Source: Dyella_B sp966430775
GTDB lineage: Bacteria > Pseudomonadota > Gammaproteobacteria > Xanthomonadales > Rhodanobacteraceae
NCBI GenBank assembly: GCA_966430775.1
Contig: CBJMMB010000003.1
Coordinates: 11,475 to 75,474, forward strand
Reading direction: 5' to 3'
Length of the DNA stretch: 64,000 nt
The position numbers and the translations under genes were made by a program. The notes under the pieces were generated by a model. The model was not told where the DNA came from. It saw only the letters and a program-made list of their open reading frames with translations, and searched no databases. Position 1 is the stretch's first letter. Every line of letters starts with the position of its first letter. Shown here one piece after another: positions 39,570 through 48,400 of this stretch.

Positions 39570-40559
39570 ATGAATAAACCGCCAAAACGCGCCCGCCCTA
39601 ATCCCGGCCCGGCCAACCATCGCGTTGTCGCCTTGATCTACGACGGCCTGTGCACCTTCGAATACGGCATTGCGGTGGAAATGTTCGGCTTGCCGCGCCC
39701 GGAATTCGAGCACTGGTACAGCTTCGCTTCGTGTGCGGTGGAGCGCGGCACGCTACGCGCCGCGGGCGGCATACGCGTGCAGGCGGACGGCGGATTGGAA
39801 CTGCTGGCGCAAGCCGATACGGTGATCGTGCCGGGCTGGCGCGGCGTCGATGCCATGCCACCGTCGGCCTTGCTCGATGCCTTGCGTGCCGCACACAAGC
39901 GCGGTGCGCGCCTGCTGTCGTTCTGCTCCGGCGTATTCGTGCTGGCGGCGGCCGGCGTGCTGGATGGCCGCAGCGCCACCACGCATTGGCGCTATGCGCA
40001 GGCCTTGGCGGAATGCTATCCGCGCATCCGCATCGAGCCCGACGTGCTGTACGTGGACGCCGGCAACGTGCTGACCTCGGCGGGCAGCGCCGCCGCGATC
40101 GATCTTTCGCTGCATCTGATCCGCCGCGACTACGGTCCGCGCATCGCCAACCAGGTTGCACGGCGCGCCGTGGTGCCGACGCATCGCGATGGCGGGCAGG
40201 CGCAGTTCATTCCGGCGCCGCTGCCCGAACAAGGCGTCGCGCTGGGCAAGCTGCTGGAATGGATGCGCAATCATCTGGACCAGCCGCTGCCGTTGAACGC
40301 ATTGGCCGAACGCGCACGCATGAGCGAACGCACCTTCTTGCGCCGTTTCGAAGAGGCTACGGGCTGCTCGCCCAAGCAATGGCTGATCCAGGAGCGCCTG
40401 GGCCGCGCGCGCGAACTGCTGGAAGGCAGCCAGTGGCCGGTCGAGCGCATTGCGGACGCCTGCGGCTTCGGCAGCGCCGATACCTTGCGCCACCACTTCC
40501 GGCGCACGTTGAAAGTAAGCCCGGCGCGCTACCGCGAGCGCTTCGCGCATGCCGCATAG
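39570..40559 (+). CDS. ftrA: FtrA-like AraC-family transcriptional regulator
   Basis: About 329 residues from the ATG at 39570. The N-terminal half is a DJ-1/PfpI-type amidotransferase-like domain (VVALIYDGLCTFEYGIAVEM, LLSFCSGVFVLAAAGVLDGR with a nucleophile-elbow Cys). The C-terminal half is an AraC DNA-binding domain with two helix-turn-helix motifs (LNALAERARMSERTFLRRFE, VERIADACGFGSADTLRHHF). This is the GATase1-AraC architecture of FtrA, named for its neighbour genes in Rhizobium. It likely controls the divergent rhodanese-GNAT pair. The effector is unknown. Confidence 0.87.
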   Translation: MNKPPKRARPNPGPANHRVVALIYDGLCTFEYGIAVEMFGLPRPEFEHWYSFASCAVERGTLRAAGGIRVQADGGLELLAQADTVIVPGWRGVDAMPPSALLDALRAAHKRGARLLSFCSGVFVLAAAGVLDGRSATTHWRYAQALAECYPRIRIEPDVLYVDAGNVLTSAGSAAAIDLSLHLIRRDYGPRIANQVARRAVVPTHRDGGQAQFIPAPLPEQGVALGKLLEWMRNHLDQPLPLNALAERARMSERTFLRRFEEATGCSPKQWLIQERLGRARELLEGSQWPVERIADACGFGSADTLRHHFRRTLKVSPARYRERFAHAA

Positions 40560-40647
40560 TGACTTCTGGCGTATGAAACCGGACGGGTTCAATGCCTAAG
40601 CTGCGGATCCCGGCGCGCCGCCTGCGCCGCATCGCCAAGGACTCCCC

Positions 40648-42231
40648 ATGCGCAAGCTTCCGCTCGTTCTCGCCTTGACCGCGCTCCTGCTCGGCACGGC
40701 CCACGCCGCCGACAAAAAAGACAAGACCCCTGCGGACGAGGCGAAACCGGAAAGCTACCTGCTGCATCCCCAGGCGTCGACCAGCGAAGGCTCGGTCAGC
40801 GTGGAAGGCAAGCGCATCGCCTACAAGGCGGTGGCCGGCACGCTCGTGCTGCATGGCAAGGGCGACAAGGAAAACGAGCCTACCGTCAGCATGTTCTACG
40901 TGGCCTATTTCAAGAAGGGCGAAGAAGCCGCCAAGCGCCCGGTCACCTTTATCTACAACGGCGGGCCCGGTTCCGCGACGGTTTGGCTGCACATGGGCGC
41001 ATTCGGTCCGCGCCGCGTGGTGACCATGGACGATAGCCACACGCCGGCCGCGCCCTATCAACTGGTCAACAACGACTACAGCCTGCTCGACGCCTCCGAC
41101 CTGGTCTTTATCGATGCACCTGGCGCGGGTTTCAGCCGCTTGATCGCCAACGATCCGGATGCATCCAAGCGCGAGGAGCAGATGAAGGATCGCCGCAAGG
41201 AAATCTACGGCGTCGACGGCGACGGCCACGCCTTTGCGCAATTCATCACCCAGTTCCTGTCGCGCTACGGCCGCTGGAATTCGCCCAAGTATCTGTTCGG
41301 CGAAAGCTACGGCACCACGCGCTCGGCGGTGCTCGCCAACGATCTGGAAAACGAGGAGAGCGTCGACCTCAACGGCGTGATCCTGCTGTCGCAGATTCTC
41401 AACTTCGACACCAGCATCGACGGCGCCGACCAGAATCCCGGCGTGGATCTACCTTACGAACTCGGCCTGCCCACCTTTGCCGCCACCGCGTACTACCACC
41501 ACAAACTGCCGCAGCAACCGGCCGCATTGGAGCCGTTCCTGCAGGAAGTGGAACAGTTCGCGCTTGGCGATTATGCGCAGGCGCTGATGCAGGGCTCGCG
41601 CCTGGACGACGCGCGCAAGCAGGCCATCGCCGAGAAATTGCATCAATACACCGGCCTTTCCGTGCCATATCTGCTGAAGGCCAACCTGCGCGTCACCGGC
41701 GGCATGTTCGAACACGAACTGCTGGGCGACAGCGGCGACACCACCGGCCGCCTCGATTCGCGCTTCGCCGGCCCGTCGCTCGATCCGCTGAGCAAGGAAG
41801 CGGAATACGACCCGCAATCGTCGGCGATCAGCTCCGCCTATATCGCCGCCTTCAACGACTATGCGCGCAAGGATCTCAAATACGGCCAGGACCAGGTCTA
41901 TCACGAGTTCGCCGACGTCAACGACTGGAACTTCAAGCACAACGGTCACGACGGCGCCGTCAACGTGATGCCGGACCTGGCCAAGGCCATGAAGACCAAC
42001 CCCGGCCTGAAGGTTTTCCTCAACGGCGGCTACTACGACCTGGCCACGCCGTTCTACGCAGCTGACTATGAAATGCAGCACATGCCGATCCAGCCGGCGC
42101 TGATGAACAACATCCGCTATGCGTGGTATCCGTCGGGGCACATGGTGTATGCGCACGAGGAATCGCTGAAATTGCTGCACGACAACGTGGCGCAGTTCAT
42201 TGCGCAGACGGACAACGTCAAGAAGCACTGA
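40648..42231 (+). CDS. Exported S10-family serine carboxypeptidase
   Basis: 527 residues with a signal peptide (KLPLVLALTALLLGTAHA). The S10 features are all present: FIYNGGPGSATVWLHMGAFG oxyanion region, LVFIDAPGAGFS, YLFGESYGTTRS with Ser220 as nucleophile, NGGYYDLATPF with Asp464, and GHMVYAHEES with His498. By family it removes C-terminal residues from peptides at acidic pH, here in the periplasm or outside the cell. It is not obviously in an operon. A 12-bp inverted repeat follows the stop. Confidence 0.93.
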   Translation: MRKLPLVLALTALLLGTAHAADKKDKTPADEAKPESYLLHPQASTSEGSVSVEGKRIAYKAVAGTLVLHGKGDKENEPTVSMFYVAYFKKGEEAAKRPVTFIYNGGPGSATVWLHMGAFGPRRVVTMDDSHTPAAPYQLVNNDYSLLDASDLVFIDAPGAGFSRLIANDPDASKREEQMKDRRKEIYGVDGDGHAFAQFITQFLSRYGRWNSPKYLFGESYGTTRSAVLANDLENEESVDLNGVILLSQILNFDTSIDGADQNPGVDLPYELGLPTFAATAYYHHKLPQQPAALEPFLQEVEQFALGDYAQALMQGSRLDDARKQAIAEKLHQYTGLSVPYLLKANLRVTGGMFEHELLGDSGDTTGRLDSRFAGPSLDPLSKEAEYDPQSSAISSAYIAAFNDYARKDLKYGQDQVYHEFADVNDWNFKHNGHDGAVNVMPDLAKAMKTNPGLKVFLNGGYYDLATPFYAADYEMQHMPIQPALMNNIRYAWYPSGHMVYAHEESLKLLHDNVAQFIAQTDNVKKH

Positions 42232-42240
42232 GGTGTCATT

Positions 42241-42267
42241 CGCCATTCCGGCGTTGCCGGAATGGCG
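42241..42267. terminator. Inverted repeat between convergent genes, probable terminator
   Basis: A perfect 12-bp stem (CGCCATTCCGGC / GCCGGAATGGCG) with loop GTT, 9 nt after the S10 peptidase stop and facing the convergent RibD-like gene. It resembles the end of the GTCATTCCGGCG family. No T run. Confidence 0.55.
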
Positions 42268-42294
42268 ATACCTTGCATGCGCCGAATGCGTCGG

Positions 42295-42816
42295 TCAGCC
42301 GACGACCTCGTATTCGCTCTGCACCAGTCCGCTGACATACGAACGTGTGGCGACATGCCTGAGTCGAATGTCCTGCGCAACCGCTCCAAACAACGGAATG
42401 CCGTTGCCGATCAACACGGGCACGCGCGTAACGATCAATCGTTGAATGAGTCCGGCGCGCAGGAATCCCTGAATCGTTACGCCACCGTCCACGTAAATGT
42501 GCTGGACGCCGAGCTTGCCAAGTTTGGAGACAATCTCGTCGGGTTCGCCCTCCATGCGTTGCACCAGTACGCCAGCGGGCGATGGCGCAAGCTCGCGCGT
42601 ACTCAATACGAAGACGGGCTTCTTGCCATACGCCCACTCACCAAAGCCAAGCACCGTCTCATACGTCTTGCGTCCAATGACCAGCGCATCCACGGTGCTC
42701 ATGAATTCGTCGTAGCCATGCGGCTCGCCACCACCTTCCGGCAGAAAGTCGAGCCCGCCATCGGTGCGGGCCATGAAGCCATCGACGCTGACGCCAACAA
42801 AGACAGACGCTTTCAT
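42295..42816 (-). CDS. RibD C-terminal / dihydrofolate reductase-like protein
   Basis: 173 residues. KASVFVGVSVDGFMARTDGG at the start, VDALVIGRKTYETVLGF for the NADPH-binding region and HIYVDGGVTIQGFLRAGLIQ near the end are the standard motifs of the small stand-alone RibD_C (YwjB/YyaP-type) reductases. By fold it should be an NADPH-dependent reductase; the physiological substrate is unknown. It is not part of a riboflavin operon here. It is divergent from the SnoaL-like gene with a ~79-bp shared promoter region. Confidence 0.9.
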   Translation of the reverse strand: MKASVFVGVSVDGFMARTDGGLDFLPEGGGEPHGYDEFMSTVDALVIGRKTYETVLGFGEWAYGKKPVFVLSTRELAPSPAGVLVQRMEGEPDEIVSKLGKLGVQHIYVDGGVTIQGFLRAGLIQRLIVTRVPVLIGNGIPLFGAVAQDIRLRHVATRSYVSGLVQSEYEVVG

Positions 42817-42895
42817 CGCAATCCCTCCCGAGGGTGACGACGATCCCTTATACGCCCAACTCCGTTATGCTCGCGACGATCCCACGGAGAACACC

Positions 42896-43267
42896 ATGCG
42901 CGCGCTCATCGACCGCTATATCGACGCCTACAACCGCATCGACGTCGATGCCATGCTCGCCACCATGCACAGCGATGTGATCTTCGAGAACTACACTGCC
43001 GGCGTGCTCAGCGTGCGTACCGTGGGCGCAGCCGAGTTGCGCCATCTGGCGGAAAGCTCCCGTCACCTGTTTTCCGCCCGCCACCAGACCATCACCCGCT
43101 ACCGCGAAGCCGAGGGTGTGGCGTACGCGGACATTCATTTCCAGGGCACCTTCGCGGTCGATCTGCCCAATGGCATTCGGGCAGGTCAAGGCATTGCGCT
43201 GGATGGGCGCAGCGAATACCGCGAGCGTGATGGTCTGCTGATCTATATCGCCGACTACAGCGATTGA
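42896..43267 (+). CDS. SnoaL-like / NTF2-fold protein
   Basis: 123 residues from the ATG at 42896 with GGAG 6 nt upstream. ALIDRYIDAYNRIDVDAMLA followed by TMHSDVIFENYTAG is the opening helix and first strand of the NTF2-like cone fold, and the end YRERDGLLIYIADYSD is also typical. Such domains act as small hydrolases, isomerases or ligand pockets; this one's ligand is unknown. A 12-bp hairpin follows. Confidence 0.85.
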   Translation: MRALIDRYIDAYNRIDVDAMLATMHSDVIFENYTAGVLSVRTVGAAELRHLAESSRHLFSARHQTITRYREAEGVAYADIHFQGTFAVDLPNGIRAGQGIALDGRSEYRERDGLLIYIADYSD

Positions 43268-43285
43268 TTACCGGTAGCGCTAGCA

Positions 43286-43320
43286 CGACGTCGGGATTCG
43301 CATACACGATCCCGACGTCG
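43286..43320. terminator. Bidirectional hairpin between convergent genes
   Basis: A perfect 12-bp stem (CGACGTCGGGAT / ATCCCGACGTCG) with an 11-nt loop, between the ends of the SnoaL-like (+) and RDD (-) genes. Weak T content. Confidence 0.6.
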
Positions 43321-43332
43321 CAATAGGAGAAG

Positions 43333-43794
43333 TCAGCGTTTTTGCGCCATTACCACCCGGGTCTTCGGAATCGAGTCATGCCAACCCTCGGTGCCGAAGA
43401 AGGAGAACGGCTCGAAGGGAATGAACCGACAAAGCGTGCGCCCGAAAACCTGGCCGACGCTTGGCTTGGTCCCAGCAGTGTTGACGACCATGGTGCCAAG
43501 AATGAATTTGCCTGGCGTGCGCTGCCAGACGCTCTCGAACACCACGTAGTAGCCGATGACCACGACGAAAGCGAGCAGGTACCAGAACGGCATGCCCAGG
43601 CCTTGAACGCCGCGGCTACCGAGTATGGCGCCCAGGACAGCTCCAATCACGAACATGATCAGGTAATAGATGAAGTAATCGATCAGCCAGGTACCGAAGC
43701 GGCGTCCCTTGCTCGCCGCCACCTGGTTATGGCTGTCGGCATGGTCGGTGATGACGCTGGTAGGTGGCGAATAAGGGTTGTATTCGGTGCTCAT
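43333..43794 (-). CDS. RDD-family inner-membrane protein
   Basis: 153 residues from the ATG at 43794 with GGAGG 5 nt upstream. After a short soluble N-terminus comes GRRFGTWLIDYFIYYLIMFV, the RDD-domain first helix (here R-x-x-x-x-x-I-D), then two more membrane segments and WQRTPGKFILGTMVVNTAG, the conserved loop of the family. GTEGWHDSIPKTRVV is the usual C-terminal motif. RDD proteins are small membrane proteins, some implicated in ion transport; this one's role is unknown. Confidence 0.9.
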   Translation of the reverse strand: MSTEYNPYSPPTSVITDHADSHNQVAASKGRRFGTWLIDYFIYYLIMFVIGAVLGAILGSRGVQGLGMPFWYLLAFVVVIGYYVVFESVWQRTPGKFILGTMVVNTAGTKPSVGQVFGRTLCRFIPFEPFSFFGTEGWHDSIPKTRVVMAQKR

Positions 43795-43969
43795 GCATCC
43801 TCCGTGGTTACGTGTAGACGCACACCGCCCATGGCGGTGTGGATAGCCTGGTCGACTGGATTGATGATTCCCCAACACCGGTGCCCAAGCTCGGGCCCGC
43901 GCTTCAACTATAACCAAGCCAGGGGAAAAGGGTGTCATCGATTGCCGGACTGCGAGGGGATGTTGCGCT

Positions 43970-44350
43970 CTACGGCCAGCGATTCGCGTTCTTGGGAAAT
44001 CCGGGCCGCTGCACGCGAACGACACAAAACCGCTGCCCGCTCGGCGCCTGCATCACCACCCAGCGCTCCAGCCGGTCCACGACGCGCGCCCCCAGCTTTT
44101 CCAGGCGCTGCACCTCGGCAGGAATGTCATCGGTCTCGATATCGATATGCACCCTGCTCTCGTGATCGACGCGTTGAAGTTGCACGATCGGTTCGTCAGG
44201 CGGCGTCTCCAGCATGCGGTAATTGCCACGGGTACCCGGATGACCGGAATCGACCGGACGGCCCAGCGCCTCGGCCCAGAAGCTGGCGGCGCGATCGATA
44301 TCGTCCACCTTGCAGTCGATCAGGAGTGCGCAAAGTCTGGAGTGGTGCAC
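43970..44350 (-). CDS. VOC-family (glyoxalase/bleomycin-resistance-like) protein
   Basis: 126 residues from a GTG at 44350 with GGAGG 6 nt upstream. LLIDCKVDDIDRAASFWAEA, LGRPVDSGHPGTRGNYRMLE and HIDIETDDIPAEVQRLEKLG form the paired beta-alpha-beta-beta-beta modules of the vicinal oxygen chelate fold, close to the Glyoxalase_6 group. Substrate and metal are unknown. It lies 30 bp downstream of the UPF0158 gene on the same strand and is probably co-transcribed. Confidence 0.87.
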   Translation of the reverse strand: MHHSRLCALLIDCKVDDIDRAASFWAEALGRPVDSGHPGTRGNYRMLETPPDEPIVQLQRVDHESRVHIDIETDDIPAEVQRLEKLGARVVDRLERWVVMQAPSGQRFCVVRVQRPGFPKNANRWP

Positions 44351-44380
44351 GGCTACCTCCGAGATGGGTTATCGCCCAAG

Positions 44381-44818
44381 CTATATGCCGGAAATTTCGA
44401 GATTATTGTCTTCGCACCATTCGCGCAGCGCTTGTTCCGTGGCTTTATTTTCATAGTCATGCCAGTGCTCAAGCTGTCCTTTCTGAACGAGCAAATCCTT
44501 GAAGTTGGCATAAGCGCGACGTTTGCGGAAAAAGCCGTAGACAAGGTCGCATGATTCGGGCAGATAGGCTTCGGTAAAACGAAAGACAAGGCTTCGCCCA
44601 AGATCAAGATCGTTCTTGTGCGGTATGCCGATGTAAAGATCCGGATTGCCAATGTCCTCCGGCAATTCTTCTTTAATGCCGAAGTCAGCCAGACCCACCC
44701 AATAAATCTTGCCGGTCAGCCGGGATATATGGGCTTCATACTCGTCGGGCGCAGCCCCGCTTACCCACAGAAACGCATCGAGCAGGTCGTTGAAATTCAC
44801 GGATGTGTGGTCAGGCAT
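44381..44818 (-). CDS. UPF0158-like protein of unknown function
   Basis: About 145 residues if the ATG at 44818 is used (PDHTSVNFNDLLDAFLWVSG). The alternative ATG at 44866 adds 16 residues; neither has a strong ribosome site. The C-terminal part YANFKDLLVQKGQLEHWHDY followed by EALREWCEDN-like residues (EQALREWCEDNNLEISGI) matches the UPF0158 family. ISRLTGKIYWVGLADFG is the family's N-terminal strand pattern. Acidic, soluble, function unknown. It is followed by the VOC gene. Confidence 0.72.
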   Translation of the reverse strand: MPDHTSVNFNDLLDAFLWVSGAAPDEYEAHISRLTGKIYWVGLADFGIKEELPEDIGNPDLYIGIPHKNDLDLGRSLVFRFTEAYLPESCDLVYGFFRKRRAYANFKDLLVQKGQLEHWHDYENKATEQALREWCEDNNLEISGI

Positions 44819-44893
44819 GATCGTAAGCCAAATCGCTCGTCGTCCCGTGTATTCGCTAGCTTCCATCCAGAAAGCCCGGATGGGACGACAATC

Positions 44894-44970
44894 GTAGGTT
44901 GGGTTAGCGAAGCGTAACCCAATATGTTCGGGCCGAAAATGTTGGGTTACGCTTCGCTAACCCAACCTAC
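44894..44970. repeat. GTAGGTTGGG-family element, GTTAGCGAAGCG variant
   Basis: Arms GTAGGTTGGGTTAGCGAAGC and GCTTCGCTAACCCAACCTAC are perfect inverted copies at the ends, with internal pairing in each arm. The right end supplies the last codons and the stop of the neighbouring frameshifted gene. Confidence 0.87.
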
Positions 44971-45321
44971 TGGCTGAACTGTTATGCACAGCTTTCAGCC
45001 AGCCACCCGAAAGAACAAACCGCGGAAAGGTGATCCACTGTTCGAGAAAGATGCGCACGATCGCGTTGCCCGGACTGGTGAAAGGCTCTGGCGCACGACC
45101 TCCTGGCGATGCCCACGGCCTTGCAATGCGATCGACGGGAACATCGCCGCTGCACCCACAAACCCGATGATCCACGAACCCCTGAAGGCCGCGACGACGA
45201 GCGCGATATTGCCGGCCAGAAATATTGGCGCGAGGAAAATATGCAGCATCAGGTTGGTTCGGGACTGGTGATAGCGCGAATAGCCATCCCATTGCCAGCG
45301 CAGCAATTGCGTAACCTTCAC
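44957..45321 (-). pseudogene. Frameshifted small membrane protein (family often misannotated as terminase)
   Basis: From a GTG at 45321 (AGGAG 7 nt upstream) the frame encodes KVTQLLRWQWDGYSRYHQSR and a hydrophobic pair (LMLHIFLAPIFLAGNIALVV, WIIGFVGAAAMFPSIALQGR). The frame is then lost near 45100. The expected continuation PEPFTSPGNAIVRIFLEQWI followed by TFPRFVLSGGW is found one frame away and ends at 44957. One deleted base around 45085-45105 would explain it. From memory, intact homologues in related bacteria read through this point as one ~130-residue protein. Its last codons and stop come from the repeat element at 44894. Either a recent pseudogene or a sequencing error. Confidence 0.75.
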
Positions 45322-45417
45322 GAATGCACTCCTGTTTTGTTTCCCCAGAGCCGGCGCGGTAGCCCGCCGGCGTAGACAGGATGCCATATCGACGTCGTTG
45401 CGCTTAAAAAGCGAAAC

Positions 45418-48400
45418 TTAGCGATGCACGTAGGTCACATCGCTCGTCCCATCCGGCTCCGGTCGCCGCAACAGCGCGTTGTACCACCGCCGTTGCTGCG
45501 CAAGATCACCCTCGATCAGCCATTGCGGCTTGTTGGCGACCAATGCCGCGACGGGCATGCCGTCTTCGTACAGCACACGCGTTCCGGCCAGCGCGGGCAG
45601 ACGATCGCCGGCGAGGACGGTGCCGACCAGGTTGAGGGGGTCGCTGCCGCTCAGGGTGACGCGCTGCTGTTCCGGCGGACGCAGGCGGATGCTGCGCAGG
45701 TGGGCGATGGCTTCGGGGAGCGCGAATTGTTCGCCGACCAGGCCTTCCACGAAGCGGCCGCCGCGGATTTCGCCGCGGGCTTCGAGGCGGTGGTAGACGC
45801 GCAGGAGTTCGCGCCATGAGGGGAGCCATGGGGCTTCGCGTTCGAGCAGCTTCCAGAAGACGACGCCGTAGCGGCGGAGCAGGACGCGGGCGGTGTGTTC
45901 GATGGTTTCGTCGGTGCTGCTCGTCTGTCGCGAGGTTGGCCCCTCACCCCCGCCCTCTCCCCGGAGGGGAGAGGGCGTAGGAGACTTTCGCACCAGGGAC
46001 CATCTTCCGGCATCTTCGATTTCGCTCAACGTATGCCGACGCACGCGTCGATGACGCGGTGATTCGCGTTTCGCGGCCGGCGTCAGCAAGGCGCGCAAAC
46101 CGGCGAAGCTGTCGGAGGTGACGCGTCCGGCGGATACCAGTTCGCCGAGTGCGTCTTCCAGCTCGGTGCGCAACAAATGCGCGGCGTCGATCAGTTCATC
46201 GAAGAACAGTGCGCCGTGCGCGCCCAATGCATCGGCGACGGCTTGCGCACGCGAAGAAAGCAGCGCGTCCTGTTCCTGGTTGCGGTCCGCCAACGACGTC
46301 CAGATCGGCAACTGCCGGCGTGGCAACAGCACGATCGGCGTGGCGCGTACCGGCCCGCTGCTGCCGCCGCCGCTGCGCAGCCGGTTCCAGCCGATGCGGC
46401 CAGCACGGCAGAGTTCGTCCAGCCAGCGGCTGGAGTAATCGGTGATGCGTGAAGCGAGCAGCTCGCTTTCCCACGCGCCCGCGGCCGCTTCGTAGCCTTC
46501 CAGCTGGTGCAGCACGGCGCTGAGCGCATCGGGGCCGTTGAGTTTCGTGCCGGGCGTGGTGTGCTGCCACTCGAGCAGGAAGCGCATCAGGTCGCGGCGG
46601 CTGACCGGTTCGATCTCGCGGCGCAGGCGACCGATGGTGTAGCGGTGGATGCGTGCGAGCAGATGGCGTTCGCACCATTCGATCTCGCTGGCGTCCGGCG
46701 TGAAATGGCCCTGCATCACGTAGCCTTCCGATTGCAGGCGGATCAGGGCGAGATCGATATCGATGGCATCGACGTGCATCGATGCGGCCAGCGATGCCAC
46801 GCTGCTGGGGCCCAGGCCAGTGAGGCGGCCACGCACCAGTTCGAGCAGGGCGTCTTCGCGGCTCCAGTTTTGCGCGGCGTATTCGGCCGGCGCGGTGACA
46901 GCCGGTTGCATGGATGCATGCGCGTGCACCGCCTGCCACATGGGGAGTTTTTCGGCGCAGATCCATATGCCGCCGACAGCCTGCTCCCTCCCTTGCGTGC
47001 AGGGGAGGGTTGGGGTGGGGTTGTCCGAGCTTGCCGCGAGGTTGGGGGCTTCAGGAGAGGGAATTAAAAGCGTCGCGCGATGAACGTTCGCGAGCTTGTG
47101 CAGCTGATCCAGCCAGCCATCGTTGGCGCGCGCTTCCACTTCAGTCACAAAGCCCAGCACATTCAGCGCTTCATGCATCTCATCCGCACTGCGCACCTCG
47201 GGCCACGCTTCGGCACGCACCGCGGCGATCGCTTCCGGATCGAGCTTGGCCAGGTCGTCGGTATTTTCGATACCTTTCCAATGCCGCGTCTGCACGGCGC
47301 GCGTGCGTCGTTCTTCCAGCGGCGCGTCATCGAGAAATGCATAGGGCGCCGCGTTGAGCACTTCGCTGGCGAGCGGGCTAGGTGCGGTGAGATCTCGTGC
47401 AACGACGGTTATCTCACCGGACTCCATCCGTTTGAGAATCTCCAGTAAACCATCCACGTCCATCGCTTCGCGCAGGCAGTCGTACATGGTTTGATTGACC
47501 AGAGGGTGATCGGGCACTTCCCGTTCGCCGACGATGTTTTCCTGGCACGCCACCTGATCGGGGAAGACGGTTGCGAGCAGGTCTTCGCTCTTCATGCGCT
47601 GCAGCGGCGCAGGCACTTTCTTGCCGCCGGCGTAGCGCGGCAGCGCCAGCGCGGTGACCGCGTTCCAGCGCCAGCGCACCGGAAACAGCGGCGCATCCAG
47701 CAACGCCTGCACCAGCACGTGCTCGGCGGTGTTGCTGTGCAGGTAACGCGCCACTTCGATCAACGGAAAACTGTGGCTGGTGGAGAGCGACAGCACGATC
47801 GCGTTTTCGGTCGCCGCCGCCTGCAGTTCGAAATTGAATTGGCGGCAGAAGCGCTTGCGTAGCGCCAGACCCCACGCCTTGTTGATGCGGCTGCCCCACG
47901 GCGTGTGGATCACCAGCTGCGTGCCGCCGGATTCGTCGAAGAAGCGCTCGAACACCAGCGTGGATTGCGTGGGCATCACGCCGAGCGCGGCCTTGGCCTT
48001 GGCCAGGTATTCCACGATCTGCTGCGCGGCCGATTCGTTGAGGCCCAGCGTATCGCGCAACCAGTCGAACGCCGCCTGCACGCCGTCGGCATCGATGCGC
48101 GTGGAAATTTCTTCGCGCAAGCGCGATACGCCGGTGGACAATTCATTGCTGCGTCCCGGCGCCTCGCCCAGCCAGAACGGCAGGCTCGGCGGCGCGCCTT
48201 GCGCATCTTCCACGCGCACGCGGTCGCGCTCCACGCGCAGGATGCGATAGCTGACGTTGCCGAGCTGGATGATGTCGCCGGCCATGCTTTCGATGGCGAA
48301 ATCTTCGTTGATGGTGCCGACGATGGTCGCCTGCGGTTCCAGCACCACCAGGTAATCGGCAGTATCGGGAATGGTGCCACCGGAAGTGACAGCGGTGAGC

